A stretch of DNA of 46,853 nt from Elusimicrobiales bacterium (GCA_026419335.1 JANZZP010000056.1:1-46853), one strand, 5' to 3'. Shown: positions 9,630 to 17,396, counted from the stretch's first letter. Notes: generated by a model not told the origin, from the letters alone. Translations and numbers: made by a program.

Positions 9630-9941
9630 TTAATTATTAACAATTGCAAGAATATCTTCTTCTCTCATTATAAGATATTCTTCATCATTTATTTTTATTT
9701 CTGTTCCGGCATATTTACCGTATAGAACCTTATCTCCTACCTTTACTTCGAGAGGGATAAGTTTTCCATCTTCAGTTGTTTTACCTTTTCCAACAGCTAC
9801 TATTTCTCCTTCTTGTGGTTTTTCTTTTGCTGTGTCTGGTATTATTATCCCGCCTTTCTTTATTTCTTTTTGTTCAAGCGGTTTTATTATTACTCGATCA
9901 GCAAGTGGTACGATGTTTATTTTTGTTTTTGTATCTCCCAT
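9630..9941 (-). CDS. groS: Co-chaperonin GroES (10 kDa)
   Basis: This is a 103-residue GroES, beginning [17 protein letters not shown]. It has the mobile-loop region [18 protein letters not shown] and the C-terminal [16 protein letters not shown] longer frame can be opened at a TTG at 9962. I chose the ATG at 9939-9941 because AGGAGGTGCTT immediately precedes it and because the extra residues would read through the Shine-Dalgarno. Expression is probably controlled by the CIRCE-like operator just upstream. Confidence 0.97.
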   Translation of the reverse strand: MGDTKTKINIVPLADRVIIKPLEQKEIKKGGIIIPDTAKEKPQEGEIVAVGKGKTTEDGKLIPLEVKVGDKVLYGKYAGTEIKINDEEYLIMREEDILAIVNN

Positions 9942-9955
9942 AAGCACCTCCTTTT

Positions 9956-9982
9956 TTAGCAATTTTTATATCTAATTGCTAA
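9956..9982 (-). promoter_or_regulatory. CIRCE-like operator (putative HrcA site) of groESL
   Basis: A perfect inverted repeat TTAGCAATT-(9 bases)-AATTGCTAA has exactly CIRCE geometry. The CIRCE consensus is TTAGCACTC-N9-GAGTGCTAA, so each arm matches at 7 of 9 positions and the two changes are compensatory. It overlaps the -10 box and the predicted start of the groES transcript and lies just before the Shine-Dalgarno. Binding by HrcA is an inference; hrcA is not in the window. Confidence 0.72.
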
Positions 9983-10009
9983 TTTACAAAATTTTTAAAG
10001 GTTTGTCAA
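9981..10009 (-). promoter_or_regulatory. Sigma-70-type promoter of groESL
   Basis: On the minus strand TTGACA (10009-10004), a 17-base spacer and TAAATT (9986-9981) form the best -35/-10 pair in this window. The start point would fall at about 9975, inside the CIRCE-like repeat. Confidence 0.78.
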
Positions 10010-10031
10010 TAGCAGAATATTTATTATACTG

Positions 10032-10637
10032 CTAATTTTCAATTTTAAATACGAATCTGGATGTTCCTACTTCAAATGTCGTTCCATTTTCGAGTCTTAT
10101 GGGAATTTTAAGTTCTTTCATTTTAAATTTTACTAATTGAGTGTTTATTGGTATAAGTTCGTAAAAATCTTTTCTTATAATTATTGCTGCTGAATAATCA
10201 GATATTGGCATAAGAGGATTTTTTGCATAAGCTGGTATATGAGACATTAAAGGATTACCTATAAAAGTGACGAACCTTGAAATAATATGTTTTTTGTTTA
10301 ATTTATCATTTTCTTCTTCTATATATGCTCTTTTTATATTAAATGGATATATCTTAAAAAATAATTTGAAGTTTAAGTATGTAGCATTATCATAAGTTTC
10401 AATTTGTGCGAGATTAGGATTTTGATTATTTATTAAGATAAGATTTGATGTATTTTCAAAAATATATAATTTCCCCTCTTTTTTTATTCTGGCAAGTTCT
10501 TTTTTTCCCTTTTCAATTTTACCTTCTTCTAAATATACATCTGAATCATTATTAGTAGTTATAAATATTTTATCTGAGGAAGATAGTAGTTCACTGTATA
10601 ATTTTTGATTTTCAAAGCATAATATGTTTATCATCAT
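10032..10637 (-). CDS. Hypothetical protein with a degenerate FHA-like C-terminal domain
   Basis: This 201-residue protein has no signal peptide or membrane segment. Residues about 120-200 resemble an FHA domain in outline: a strand ending FIGNP where the GR motif would be, SDYSAAIIIRKDFYELIPI where SRxHA and the next strands would be, and LENGTTFEVGTSRFVF matching the usual L-dGd-i-iG ending. The phosphothreonine-binding Arg, Ser, His and Asn are not conserved, so it may no longer bind phosphopeptides. The start overlaps the PP2C gene stop by 4 bases (ATGA). Position after a kinase and a phosphatase supports a signalling role. The FHA assignment is an inference. Confidence 0.6.
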   Translation of the reverse strand: MMINILCFENQKLYSELLSSSDKIFITTNNDSDVYLEEGKIEKGKKELARIKKEGKLYIFENTSNLILINNQNPNLAQIETYDNATYLNFKLFFKIYPFNIKRAYIEEENDKLNKKHIISRFVTFIGNPLMSHIPAYAKNPLMPISDYSAAIIIRKDFYELIPINTQLVKFKMKELKIPIRLENGTTFEVGTSRFVFKIEN

Positions 10638-11422
10638 TTAAATATTCCTTTTATTTTTTTTATTATATTTAAATTATTAACTTTAACAATAATAAGTGTG
10701 ATATTGTCTTCTCCTCCTCTCATGTTAGCAATATTTATCAATTCATATGCCGCAGTTTGAATGTCTGATTTGGTATTAATAATTTTTTCTATTTCTTCAT
10801 CAGACAGCATTTTTGTTAAACCATCAGTTGTAAATAAAATTATATCACCATCATAAATCTTTTCTTCTTTAATAAAATAAGAATTTTCTTTTTTAATACC
10901 AAGAGCTTTGGTTAGTACATGTTTAAATGGTGATGTTTCCATTTCTTTTAATGTTATTTTGCCACTTTTATATTGTTCCATTACAAAAGAATCATCTTCA
11001 GTTAGTTGATGTATTTTTTCGTTTCTTATTAGATAAGCTCTTGAATCTCCAATATGAACGATTGATATGATTGAATTAGTGAATAGTGCGCATGTTAAAG
11101 TTGTTCCCATCCCTTTGTATTCTTCTTCTTGTGCTTTTGTGAATATTTCTATATTTGTATCACTAACTGCTGAAACAAGCAAATTTGTTTCTAATAAATA
11201 ATCTCTATTAATTATAGAAAATGATTTATTTTTATCTAAATATTTTTTCAAATTAGAAAGAGTTAAACTTACAGCAAGGTTGCTTGCTATTTCTCCACTT
11301 TTATGTCCTCCCATTCCATCAGCTATAGCAACAAAGTTGATTTCATTATCTATTACAAAAGAATCTTCATTATTCAATCTGATTTTACCTTTATCTGTTA
11401 TTCCGTAGTATTCAAATTTCAT
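10634..11422 (-). CDS. PP2C-type Ser/Thr protein phosphatase (PrpC/Stp-like)
   Basis: This 262-residue protein has the bacterial PP2C metal-binding motifs in order: NNEDSF near residues 17-22, AIADGMGGHKSGE at about 33-44, HIGDSRAYLIR in the middle, TDGLTKML and GGEDNITLIIV near the end. The family dephosphorylates Ser/Thr residues using Mn or Mg and usually reverses a partner kinase. That kinase is encoded immediately upstream and overlaps this gene by 11 bases. A short hydrophobic and basic tail (NIIKKIKGIFK) could touch the membrane. Confidence 0.95.
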   Translation of the reverse strand: MKFEYYGITDKGKIRLNNEDSFVIDNEINFVAIADGMGGHKSGEIASNLAVSLTLSNLKKYLDKNKSFSIINRDYLLETNLLVSAVSDTNIEIFTKAQEEEYKGMGTTLTCALFTNSIISIVHIGDSRAYLIRNEKIHQLTEDDSFVMEQYKSGKITLKEMETSPFKHVLTKALGIKKENSYFIKEEKIYDGDIILFTTDGLTKMLSDEEIEKIINTKSDIQTAAYELINIANMRGGEDNITLIIVKVNNLNIIKKIKGIFK

Positions 11423-13388
11423 GTTGTCTAAAAGTTTTATATGATATAAAAATATAAAGGCTATTGAGTAGAATCATTATTAAGATAGCAATTAACAATG
11501 AAGTGTTTTTAAATATTTGAAGTACTTTGTTAATAAATATTAAGTTGAATTTTTTGATTAAATTATATTTTATTTTAGCTTTTTCTGGAATCTCAATTTG
11601 AGAAAGTCTTTTTTTGAGTTCCTCATTTATTTTTGCATCAATATCATTCCATTCTGCTTCACCTTCAGACATTTTTAAGTAAATTTCATCTTTTACTTGT
11701 AGTTCGATTTCCTTCACTTTAAGTTGATATTCTTTAAATTCTTTTTCATAGATTAAATACGTTTGTTGATTTATATAAGGTATTCTTGCTATATTAGTTA
11801 TAAAAGTAGTTATAAGGATAAATGATATTAAATATAAATTTTTTTCATATTTAGCAAAAATAATACTTAATCCTGCGGTCATTATAATGAGTATTATTTT
11901 ATACGAAGATGTTAGCTTTATTTCAAGTATTTTTTCAATAGATAAAGACATTAATAGTGTTAGAATGAAAAAAATGATTGAAAATGTTATTTTTTTTATT
12001 GTACAGTTTTCAATATATTTGTAGATTGAATGTAATGAAATTATTCCAAATATAGATATTAGAAAAAGCGTAGAAGAGCTGAGTGTGAATGTTTTTATAA
12101 ATATTGTTATATATTGTAGGAATGGAATAGAATTATTTATAGATTTAGATGTATTATATATGGCGGATAAGAAAATAAAATAAGATATCAGATAATTAAG
12201 TAACAATCCTTCATTTCTTTTCATATTTCTTATTAATAAAAAAATTGCTATTGCAAGAGGTATAAGAGAAATAATCTTTGAAGTTAGCGAGATATATCCG
12301 TATATTAATATAAGAATAATAGAAAGAAATGTGGTAAAAATATGTGAAATTGTAGATGACATTATAAAACTTTTTTCATCTTGAAGATTTGTTTTCTTCT
12401 CTGTATGTGTGTTAATCTCTTCTTCTTGTGATAGTGTTTTTTGAGTTTGAATATTAGTTATATTCGATGATTGTAAAATTTGTTTTTGTTTTTCATCATC
12501 TAAATTTTTTATTCCATCTAATTCAATTTCAGTTTGTTCAGGTAAAATATTTTTATATCCTTCTTTCTTATACATTTCTAACTCTTTTAAGACTTCTGTA
12601 GCTGATTGGTATCTTTCCTGGGGGTTTTTCTTCATTAGTTTTTCAATCATTTTTACAGCCCATATTGGAAGTTCTGGTTTTAGCATATATAAATTAGGTA
12701 GTGAAGAGTTGACATGTTGGTTTATTACTTCAATGGCTGTTTTACCTTCAAAAGGATATCTTCCTGTTAATGTATAAAAATAAGTTGCTCCTGCTGAGTA
12801 TAAATCACTTCTCCAATCAATTTTGTTTCCAAGACATTGTTCTGGTGACATAAAATATGCTGTTCCTATCATTTCTCCTGTTATAGTTAATTGTTTCTCT
12901 TCAACTATTCTTCTGGCAAGTCCAAAATCAATTATTCTTGGTACTCCTTCTTTGTTTATAATTATATTAGATGGTTTTATATCTCTATGTATTATATTTT
13001 TTGAATGGGCATGTTCAAGCCCTCTCATTATTCCGATCATTATATCGGATGCTTCTTCAATATTTAAAGATTTTTTTTCCTTTATTATTTCTTCTAAACT
13101 TTTTCCTTCCACATATGACATAACTATATAATATTTATCTTGTTCTTTACCATAATCATATACATGTACTGTATTTGGATGATCTAGCTGTTTTGATATT
13201 TCTGCTTCTCTTAAGAAAAAATCAATATTTCTAGTATCTGCTTCTAATTCTTTTGGAAGTATTTTTATACATACAACTTTATTTAATTTAATATGATGTG
13301 CTTTATATACTATTCCCATTCCGCCTTGTCCTATTTTTTCAAGGACAAGGCATCCTGCAAATGTTTTACGTATAATATTATCAGTCAT
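11412..13388 (-). CDS. Membrane Ser/Thr protein kinase (PknB-like)
   Basis: This 658-residue protein has a kinase domain at about residues 10-270. It carries the Gly loop GQGGMGIVYKA (20-30), Lys42 in CIKIL, HRDIKPSN (134-141), DFG at 154-156 and GTAYFMSPEQ near 175-184, so it should be active. A polar linker follows, then about 8-10 hydrophobic segments (about 340-560), a charged helical stretch of about 60 residues and a final membrane helix. No PASTA repeats are present. The multi-pass C-terminal half is not a sensor domain I recognise. The start overlaps the response-regulator gene by 8 bases. Confidence 0.94.
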   Translation of the reverse strand: MTDNIIRKTFAGCLVLEKIGQGGMGIVYKAHHIKLNKVVCIKILPKELEADTRNIDFFLREAEISKQLDHPNTVHVYDYGKEQDKYYIVMSYVEGKSLEEIIKEKKSLNIEEASDIMIGIMRGLEHAHSKNIIHRDIKPSNIIINKEGVPRIIDFGLARRIVEEKQLTITGEMIGTAYFMSPEQCLGNKIDWRSDLYSAGATYFYTLTGRYPFEGKTAIEVINQHVNSSLPNLYMLKPELPIWAVKMIEKLMKKNPQERYQSATEVLKELEMYKKEGYKNILPEQTEIELDGIKNLDDEKQKQILQSSNITNIQTQKTLSQEEEINTHTEKKTNLQDEKSFIMSSTISHIFTTFLSIILILIYGYISLTSKIISLIPLAIAIFLLIRNMKRNEGLLLNYLISYFIFLSAIYNTSKSINNSIPFLQYITIFIKTFTLSSSTLFLISIFGIISLHSIYKYIENCTIKKITFSIIFFILTLLMSLSIEKILEIKLTSSYKIILIIMTAGLSIIFAKYEKNLYLISFILITTFITNIARIPYINQQTYLIYEKEFKEYQLKVKEIELQVKDEIYLKMSEGEAEWNDIDAKINEELKKRLSQIEIPEKAKIKYNLIKKFNLIFINKVLQIFKNTSLLIAILIMILLNSLYIFISYKTFRQHEI

Positions 13389-14337
13389 TTGTTCTTCTAT
13401 CTCTATGGTATGTGCTAGAGTTTTTATTAATTCGCGATTTTAAATATCTTTTTATCTCAAATATTTTTTCAATAAGTTTAGCATAGTGTATATTTTTCTT
13501 TACATCAACTATTGCTATTGACAATGTCATAATTGGAAATTGTTTTAAATTATTCATTCGATCTATGACATTTATATATCCGTTTTTTCTATCTTTTTCA
13601 GAATAAAAAAACAAAACATCGCTATCAAATTTTTTTATTATTTCTTCAACACTTAATATTATTTTATCTATTGGAGTTATTATTACAAAATCATCTCCTC
13701 CTATATGTCCTATAAAATATTCATTTTTAATTATTTTTTTTAAAGAGTCCATAATTATCTTGGCGGTAAATTTTATTATTTCATCACCTTTGGGATATCC
13801 ATAGGCATCATTAAATGCTTTAAAGTTATCAATATCGATATATGCGTAAGAAAAATGCTCATGCTTTTCTATTTTTCTTTTTGTATATTCTTCTATTAAA
13901 GGTGCTCCTGGAAGTTTTGTAAGAGGATTTAGTGAAGAATCATTTTCTTTTCTTTTCATAAGTCTGTTTATTCTAACTTTAAGTTCTCTGACATCAAATG
14001 GTTTGTTTATATAATCATCAGCACCTATTTCTATTAGTTTTATTTTTGAATCTATTTCTTCTACTCCTGTTATTATTATTATTGGAATAGATGCTGTGAT
14101 AGGATTTTCCCTTATTTTTTTACAAATCTCATATCCATCTATATCTGGAAGTTTTAGGTCAAGTAAAATTAGATTAGGATATAATTCTTTTGATAAGTAT
14201 TCAATAAGATCTTTTCCTTTTAATAAACTTACTACATTATAATTTAAATTTTTTAATATTACAGAAACCAAAAGTCCAACACTTGGGTCATCATCAACAA
14301 CTACAACTGTTTTTTGATTTAAATTATGTTCTTCCAA
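13381..14337 (-). CDS. Response regulator with REC and GGDEF-like domains
   Basis: This 318-residue protein has a receiver domain at about residues 8-125 with acidic pocket DDD (15-17), phospho-acceptor Asp60 (LILLDLKLPDIDG), Thr90 and Lys112. A GGDEF-like domain follows at about 135-310, with NPLTKLPG and a GGDDF signature at 213-217. The fourth signature residue is Asp instead of Glu, so diguanylate cyclase activity is uncertain. The start is TTG, preceded by GAGGGGGAATA. It leads the kinase-phosphatase-FHA-like operon. No partner histidine kinase is nearby. Confidence 0.88.
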   Translation of the reverse strand: MEEHNLNQKTVVVVDDDPSVGLLVSVILKNLNYNVVSLLKGKDLIEYLSKELYPNLILLDLKLPDIDGYEICKKIRENPITASIPIIIITGVEEIDSKIKLIEIGADDYINKPFDVRELKVRINRLMKRKENDSSLNPLTKLPGAPLIEEYTKRKIEKHEHFSYAYIDIDNFKAFNDAYGYPKGDEIIKFTAKIIMDSLKKIIKNEYFIGHIGGDDFVIITPIDKIILSVEEIIKKFDSDVLFFYSEKDRKNGYINVIDRMNNLKQFPIMTLSIAIVDVKKNIHYAKLIEKIFEIKRYLKSRINKNSSTYHRDRRTND

Positions 14338-14418
14338 TATTCCCCCTCTTTTGAAGTTAAATAAAAATATATATTTGAGTTCATTCTATAATTATTATAT
14401 AAAAAAAGATTTTAAAAT

Positions 14419-14462
14419 GGGCTGCCTCCCTGGGGGGTAGCAGGGGATAGAGGAGGCAGCCT
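14419..14462. repeat. GC-rich hairpin with G-run loop
   Basis: A perfect 10-base inverted repeat, GGCTGCCTCC (14420-14429) and GGAGGCAGCC (14452-14461), encloses a 22-base loop containing GGGGGG and GGGG runs. The block is strikingly GC-rich for this genome. TTTTT follows five bases after the right arm on the plus strand, and TTTTTTT follows about 12 bases after the other arm on the minus strand. It could act as a terminator, a structured RNA or a G-quadruplex-forming element. Confidence 0.6.
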
Positions 14463-14535
14463 GTAGTTTTTGTGATAATATTTTATATGAGATATTGATT
14501 TGTGTCAAGGGTCCGAATCAAATCAAATATAATGA

Positions 14536-14581
14536 ATGTTACTGAAATATGATACGTTGACTCAAAATAATGCTACTGAAA
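14536..14581. repeat. Two imperfect 12-base direct repeats
   Basis: ATGTTACTGAAA (14536-14547) and ATGCTACTGAAA (14570-14581) differ at one base and are 34 bases apart. They lie just upstream of the short ORF at 14636. Repeats of this kind occur at transposon ends, but no matching distal end is visible. Confidence 0.35.
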
Positions 14582-14635
14582 ACTTAAATAAAATATATCC
14601 TCTTTTTAGGGTTAAAATAACATCAAGGAGGATAT

Positions 14636-14713
14636 ATGGATGATAAATCATTTTCATGTTTTGAACGTATGAAATTTATTAATAAATACTGCGCTATATC
14701 ACAAATCAAATAA
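14636..14713 (+). pseudogene. 25-codon ORF with strong RBS, possible remnant of a transposase gene
   Basis: AAGGAGG with 4-base spacing precedes the ATG, and the frame stops after 25 codons (MDDKSFSCFERMKFINKYC and six more). The segment FERMKFINKY followed by ISQI resembles, from memory, the first helix of the DNA-binding domain in IS481/IS3-type transposases, with an internal loss before the stop. This is a weak similarity over few residues. It could equally be a genuine short peptide or leader. Confidence 0.3.
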
Positions 14714-14834
14714 AAATGCTAAGAGTTGACAGGGGGTCTATTATAACTAATGTTAGATATTTTATTATGATAAAAATATTTTAAATTGTTATAAAATATT
14801 TATAATAATGCTCTCAAAGATATGATGATTATTG

Positions 14835-15674
14835 TTATAATTTTTTTATTCTTGGATAAAATGTATATCTGAAATTAAACATCCCTAACAATTCATCTCC
14901 CCCATTATAACTTAAGTATGAGAGTTGAAAATTTAATTTTAAAAAGTTAGCTAACTGAAAATTTATTAGCTTAGGAGAAAATGTAGAACCTTGAGGTATT
15001 ATAATTTCAAATCCTATGATATTTTTTTCTTTTAAAATATAAAATAAATTCATAAAAATAGATGTGTCAGATATTCTTCTAGAACGATTATATGTAAGTT
15101 GAGAGGATCTATCTGATAAAAATTCTGAAAGCATAAAAATTGTTTTTGTCATATCTCCGCTTGAATAACCAAAACTACCAATTAGATTTTTATTGAAGTG
15201 TTTTGATATTACTAAATATACAGAAAGTAATTGATTTGTATTTTTTGAATCTACTTTAAAAGATGCAGATGGGCTGTTAAGATTTGGTTGAGGTGAATCT
15301 CTAAATGTAAATGATGCTTTTGCTCCAGATGCAAACGCAGGAACATATTGTTGTTCTTTTTGGAGGAGTAGCTTTCCATCAGCTTCTAAATACCATAAAC
15401 CTATTCTATCTAAGTAATTTTTTTTATCAACAGTCCAAAAAAAGTTATTTTTTGAGTATAATCTTCCTATATAATACACTGCATTTATATCAAAAGCAGA
15501 ACCAATTTCATTTATTCCCTTACTTCTATATGCTGTTGGTGTTATTACAAGGCCACTGATAGATATGTTGTGAGTTTGATATATTGTATTATCTATATAT
15601 TCACTGCTTGATTGTTCTTGTGCAGTTAAATTGCTGATTAAAAATAATAATATTATCATTTTCCATTTTATCAT
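14835..15674 (-). CDS. Predicted secreted/outer-membrane beta-strand protein
   Basis: This 279-residue protein has an N-terminal signal peptide (hydrophobic residues about 6-17, probable cleavage after LTA). The rest has many alternating, aromatic-rich strand-like segments such as FFWTVDKK, LLSVYLVISK, LIGSFGYSSGD and MFNFRYTFYPRI, in keeping with an outer-membrane barrel. I do not recognise the family. It is transcribed separately from pgpA, 26 bases upstream. TGGTATAAT ends 6 bases before the ATG and there is no Shine-Dalgarno, so the mRNA is probably leaderless. Confidence 0.68.
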   Translation of the reverse strand: MIKWKMIILLFLISNLTAQEQSSSEYIDNTIYQTHNISISGLVITPTAYRSKGINEIGSAFDINAVYYIGRLYSKNNFFWTVDKKNYLDRIGLWYLEADGKLLLQKEQQYVPAFASGAKASFTFRDSPQPNLNSPSASFKVDSKNTNQLLSVYLVISKHFNKNLIGSFGYSSGDMTKTIFMLSEFLSDRSSQLTYNRSRRISDTSIFMNLFYILKEKNIIGFEIIIPQGSTFSPKLINFQLANFLKLNFQLSYLSYNGGDELLGMFNFRYTFYPRIKKL

Positions 15675-15680
15675 AATAAA

Positions 15681-15689
15681 ATTATACCA
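15681..15689 (-). promoter_or_regulatory. Extended -10 promoter giving a leaderless mRNA
   Basis: The minus strand reads TGGTATAAT, then six bases, then the ATG at 15674. A standard start point 6-7 bases after the -10 box falls on the A of the ATG. No -35 box is evident. Confidence 0.55.
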
Positions 15690-15700
15690 TACTTTTATAT

Positions 15701-16171
15701 TTAAAATTTATTTATTATTAAACAGGATAACCCAGAATAGATACCTGCGATTACGTCATCTATTACAATAGATATTCCTCTGTATTTTATCTCTTCAAAT
15801 TTTTTTATAGGAAACGGTTTAATAGTATCGAATATTCTAAAAAAGATGAATAATATTATTGCGTTATATATATTTTTATCTATAAACAAAAAACCTGTAT
15901 AATATCCAGAAATTTCATCTATTACAATAAGTGGATTATCTTTAGTTTCATTAAATGCTTTTTCTGATATAAGAATTGAAAAAGATATTATTAAAATTAT
16001 AAGTATAATTTTTAAGACATAATTATCAGGTATAACATATTGATATAGAGAAAATGCAAACAATGTTCCAAATAGACCACATCCTTTAAATTTACCTTTT
16101 CTTTTAAATATAATAATAGGTAAATAACTTATACCAAAACCACTTGCTATAAAATTAATTATTTTTTCCAC
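15701..16171 (-). CDS. pgpA: Phosphatidylglycerophosphatase A
   Basis: This 156-residue integral membrane protein is of the PgpA family. It begins with the GFGISYLPI segment (usually GxGxxPxAPGT). The family motifs DEISGYYTGFLF and FRIFDTIKPFPIKKFEEI are present, and IDDVIAGIYSGL comes near the end. It removes phosphate from phosphatidylglycerophosphate to give phosphatidylglycerol, the step after PgsA. The gene overlaps pgsA by 13 bases, so the two consecutive steps are encoded together. The N-terminal APGT part is altered. Confidence 0.9.
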   Translation of the reverse strand: MEKIINFIASGFGISYLPIIIFKRKGKFKGCGLFGTLFAFSLYQYVIPDNYVLKIILIILIISFSILISEKAFNETKDNPLIVIDEISGYYTGFLFIDKNIYNAIILFIFFRIFDTIKPFPIKKFEEIKYRGISIVIDDVIAGIYSGLSCLIINKF

Positions 16172-16749
16172 TGTTTTTCTATCATCCTATAATGATTGGA
16201 TATATATAATATTCCGCTTATAACTGTGACTAAAGATGCAAATATTACCAAATATGATGGTAAATTTTTCAATTTTTCAATAATGTTTTTAATTGTAATA
16301 TTTTGAATTGGAGCAGTAGAGATTATTAAATACATCATTATTAAATAAATAGTTATAAATTGAGTTAATGTTTTAAACTTGCCAGATTTTTCTGCTGAAA
16401 GAACGTAATTATCTAATGCAGCTAATACTCTTAATGATGCTATGCTTAATTCTCTTATTATTATTAAAAATATTGCGAAAAGAGGAATGTTAAGTTCTGG
16501 GATATCAGCAAATGCTAAATAACAAGAAAAAACTATTATTTTGTCAGCATATGGATCTATTATAGCTCCGAATTTTGTTATAGTATTAGTTTCCCTTGCA
16601 ATTTTACCATCAAAATAATCAGAAATTGTTGATATTATAAGTACACAAAAAGCAAGAATCAAAAATGTTAATGATGATTTGTCTATTAAAAAAAATAAGA
16701 AGATGCCGAGAACAGTTCTGGTTAAAGTTATTTTATTTGCGAGTGTCAT
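16159..16749 (-). CDS. pgsA: CDP-diacylglycerol-glycerol-3-phosphate 3-phosphatidyltransferase
   Basis: This 196-residue membrane protein has about five to six hydrophobic segments. The CDP-alcohol phosphotransferase signature is complete: SDYFDGKIAR, then G, then DPYADK (pattern DGxxAR-8-GxxxDxxxD) at about residues 43-70. It makes phosphatidylglycerophosphate from CDP-diacylglycerol and glycerol-3-phosphate. It overlaps the lolA-like stop by 4 bases and the pgpA start by 13 bases. Confidence 0.93.
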   Translation of the reverse strand: MTLANKITLTRTVLGIFLFFLIDKSSLTFLILAFCVLIISTISDYFDGKIARETNTITKFGAIIDPYADKIIVFSCYLAFADIPELNIPLFAIFLIIIRELSIASLRVLAALDNYVLSAEKSGKFKTLTQFITIYLIMMYLIISTAPIQNITIKNIIEKLKNLPSYLVIFASLVTVISGILYISNHYRMIEKQWKK

Positions 16750-17396
16750 AATGATAAAGTTTCATAATTTTCTTTATTTTTATACTTAAATTCTGATTCT
16801 TTTATTTCAGTATTTATGGTTGTATTTTTAAGTATTGTTGTAACTAGTGTTTCTCCTAAATCTAATTCTGCTTTTATAGGAATATTATTTTCATTAAATA
16901 CTATTTTAAGTATGTAAAAATTTTTTTTAGATTTTATTAAAAGTATCTTTTTATTATCTTCATTTAATAATTCAGTATTTTCTTTTTCAATAAGTTTAGA
17001 ATAATTTCCAAGCTCTAATAAACCTTTTAATCTTGGTTCAAGGGCTCCTTTCCATCTCTCCCAATTTGTAGTTATTATTTGTCTGTCTGATGGCTTTACT
17101 ATTGTAATTTCTTTTTTGTTTCTAATAATTATTATTTGTTCTTGTGGTTTAGTATGAATTATTTTAATATTATTTGGTTTTAAGAATAGAATTTTTCCTT
17201 CAATTTTTTGTTTTATTTCAGCTGTTTTAAAAAATATTTCTTGTTCATAATCAGAGATAAATGTTTTTATTTTTTCATCTATTGATTTAATTTCATTAAT
17301 AATATCTACCTGTTTTTTAGTTCCATTTGTTGGTATTTGTTCTTCGGCTTTTGTTAATATAATAAACAAAAGTGTAATTGAAATTAAAAATTTCAT
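16746..17396 (-). CDS. LolA-like outer-membrane lipoprotein carrier protein
   Basis: This 216-residue protein has an N-terminal hydrophobic signal segment (about 3-16). A LolA-like pattern follows: an early helix (IISDYEQEIFF in place of FxxTQ), a KIEGKILFLKPNNIKIIHTKPQEQ strand series (G-f-f-kP-k-R-w-y-P in the family) and paired C-terminal strands. LolA carries lipoproteins across the periplasm. The gene sits directly after ftsK, a common arrangement, and overlaps it by 4 bases. Sequence identity to classical LolA is clearly low, so the assignment rests on pattern and neighbourhood. Confidence 0.72.
   Translation of the reverse strand: MKFLISITLLFIILTKAEEQIPTNGTKKQVDIINEIKSIDEKIKTFISDYEQEIFFKTAEIKQKIEGKILFLKPNNIKIIHTKPQEQIIIIRNKKEITIVKPSDRQIITTNWERWKGALEPRLKGLLELGNYSKLIEKENTELLNEDNKKILLIKSKKNFYILKIVFNENNIPIKAELDLGETLVTTILKNTTINTEIKESEFKYKNKENYETLSL

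Larger units (their letters stand above)
14338..14834. other. 497-base gene-poor intergenic region
   Basis: It lies between the start of the response-regulator gene and the end of a predicted outer-membrane-protein gene, both on the minus strand. From left to right it holds the upstream region of the regulator, a GC-rich hairpin, two copies of a 12-base repeat, a 25-codon ORF with a good ribosome binding site, and AT-rich sequence with no recognisable element from about 14730. The pattern suggests decayed or mobile-element-derived DNA. Confidence 0.6.

Noticed and set aside
9942..9962. Longer groES frame starting at a TTG (7 extra residues)
   Set aside because: The extra codons read through the AGGAGGT Shine-Dalgarno and part of the CIRCE-like repeat. 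The ATG at 9939-9941 has ideal RBS spacing and gives the usual GroES length.
10010..10034. TAGCAG/CTGCTA inverted repeat at the end of the FHA-like gene as a terminator
   Set aside because: A 6-base stem with a 13-base loop and no following T-run is not a credible terminator. The groESL promoter lies immediately after it.
14419..14462. GC-rich hairpin as an SRP RNA, 6S RNA or GEMM-type riboswitch
   Set aside because: None of the conserved sequences of those RNAs is present, and the element is too short for SRP or 6S RNA.
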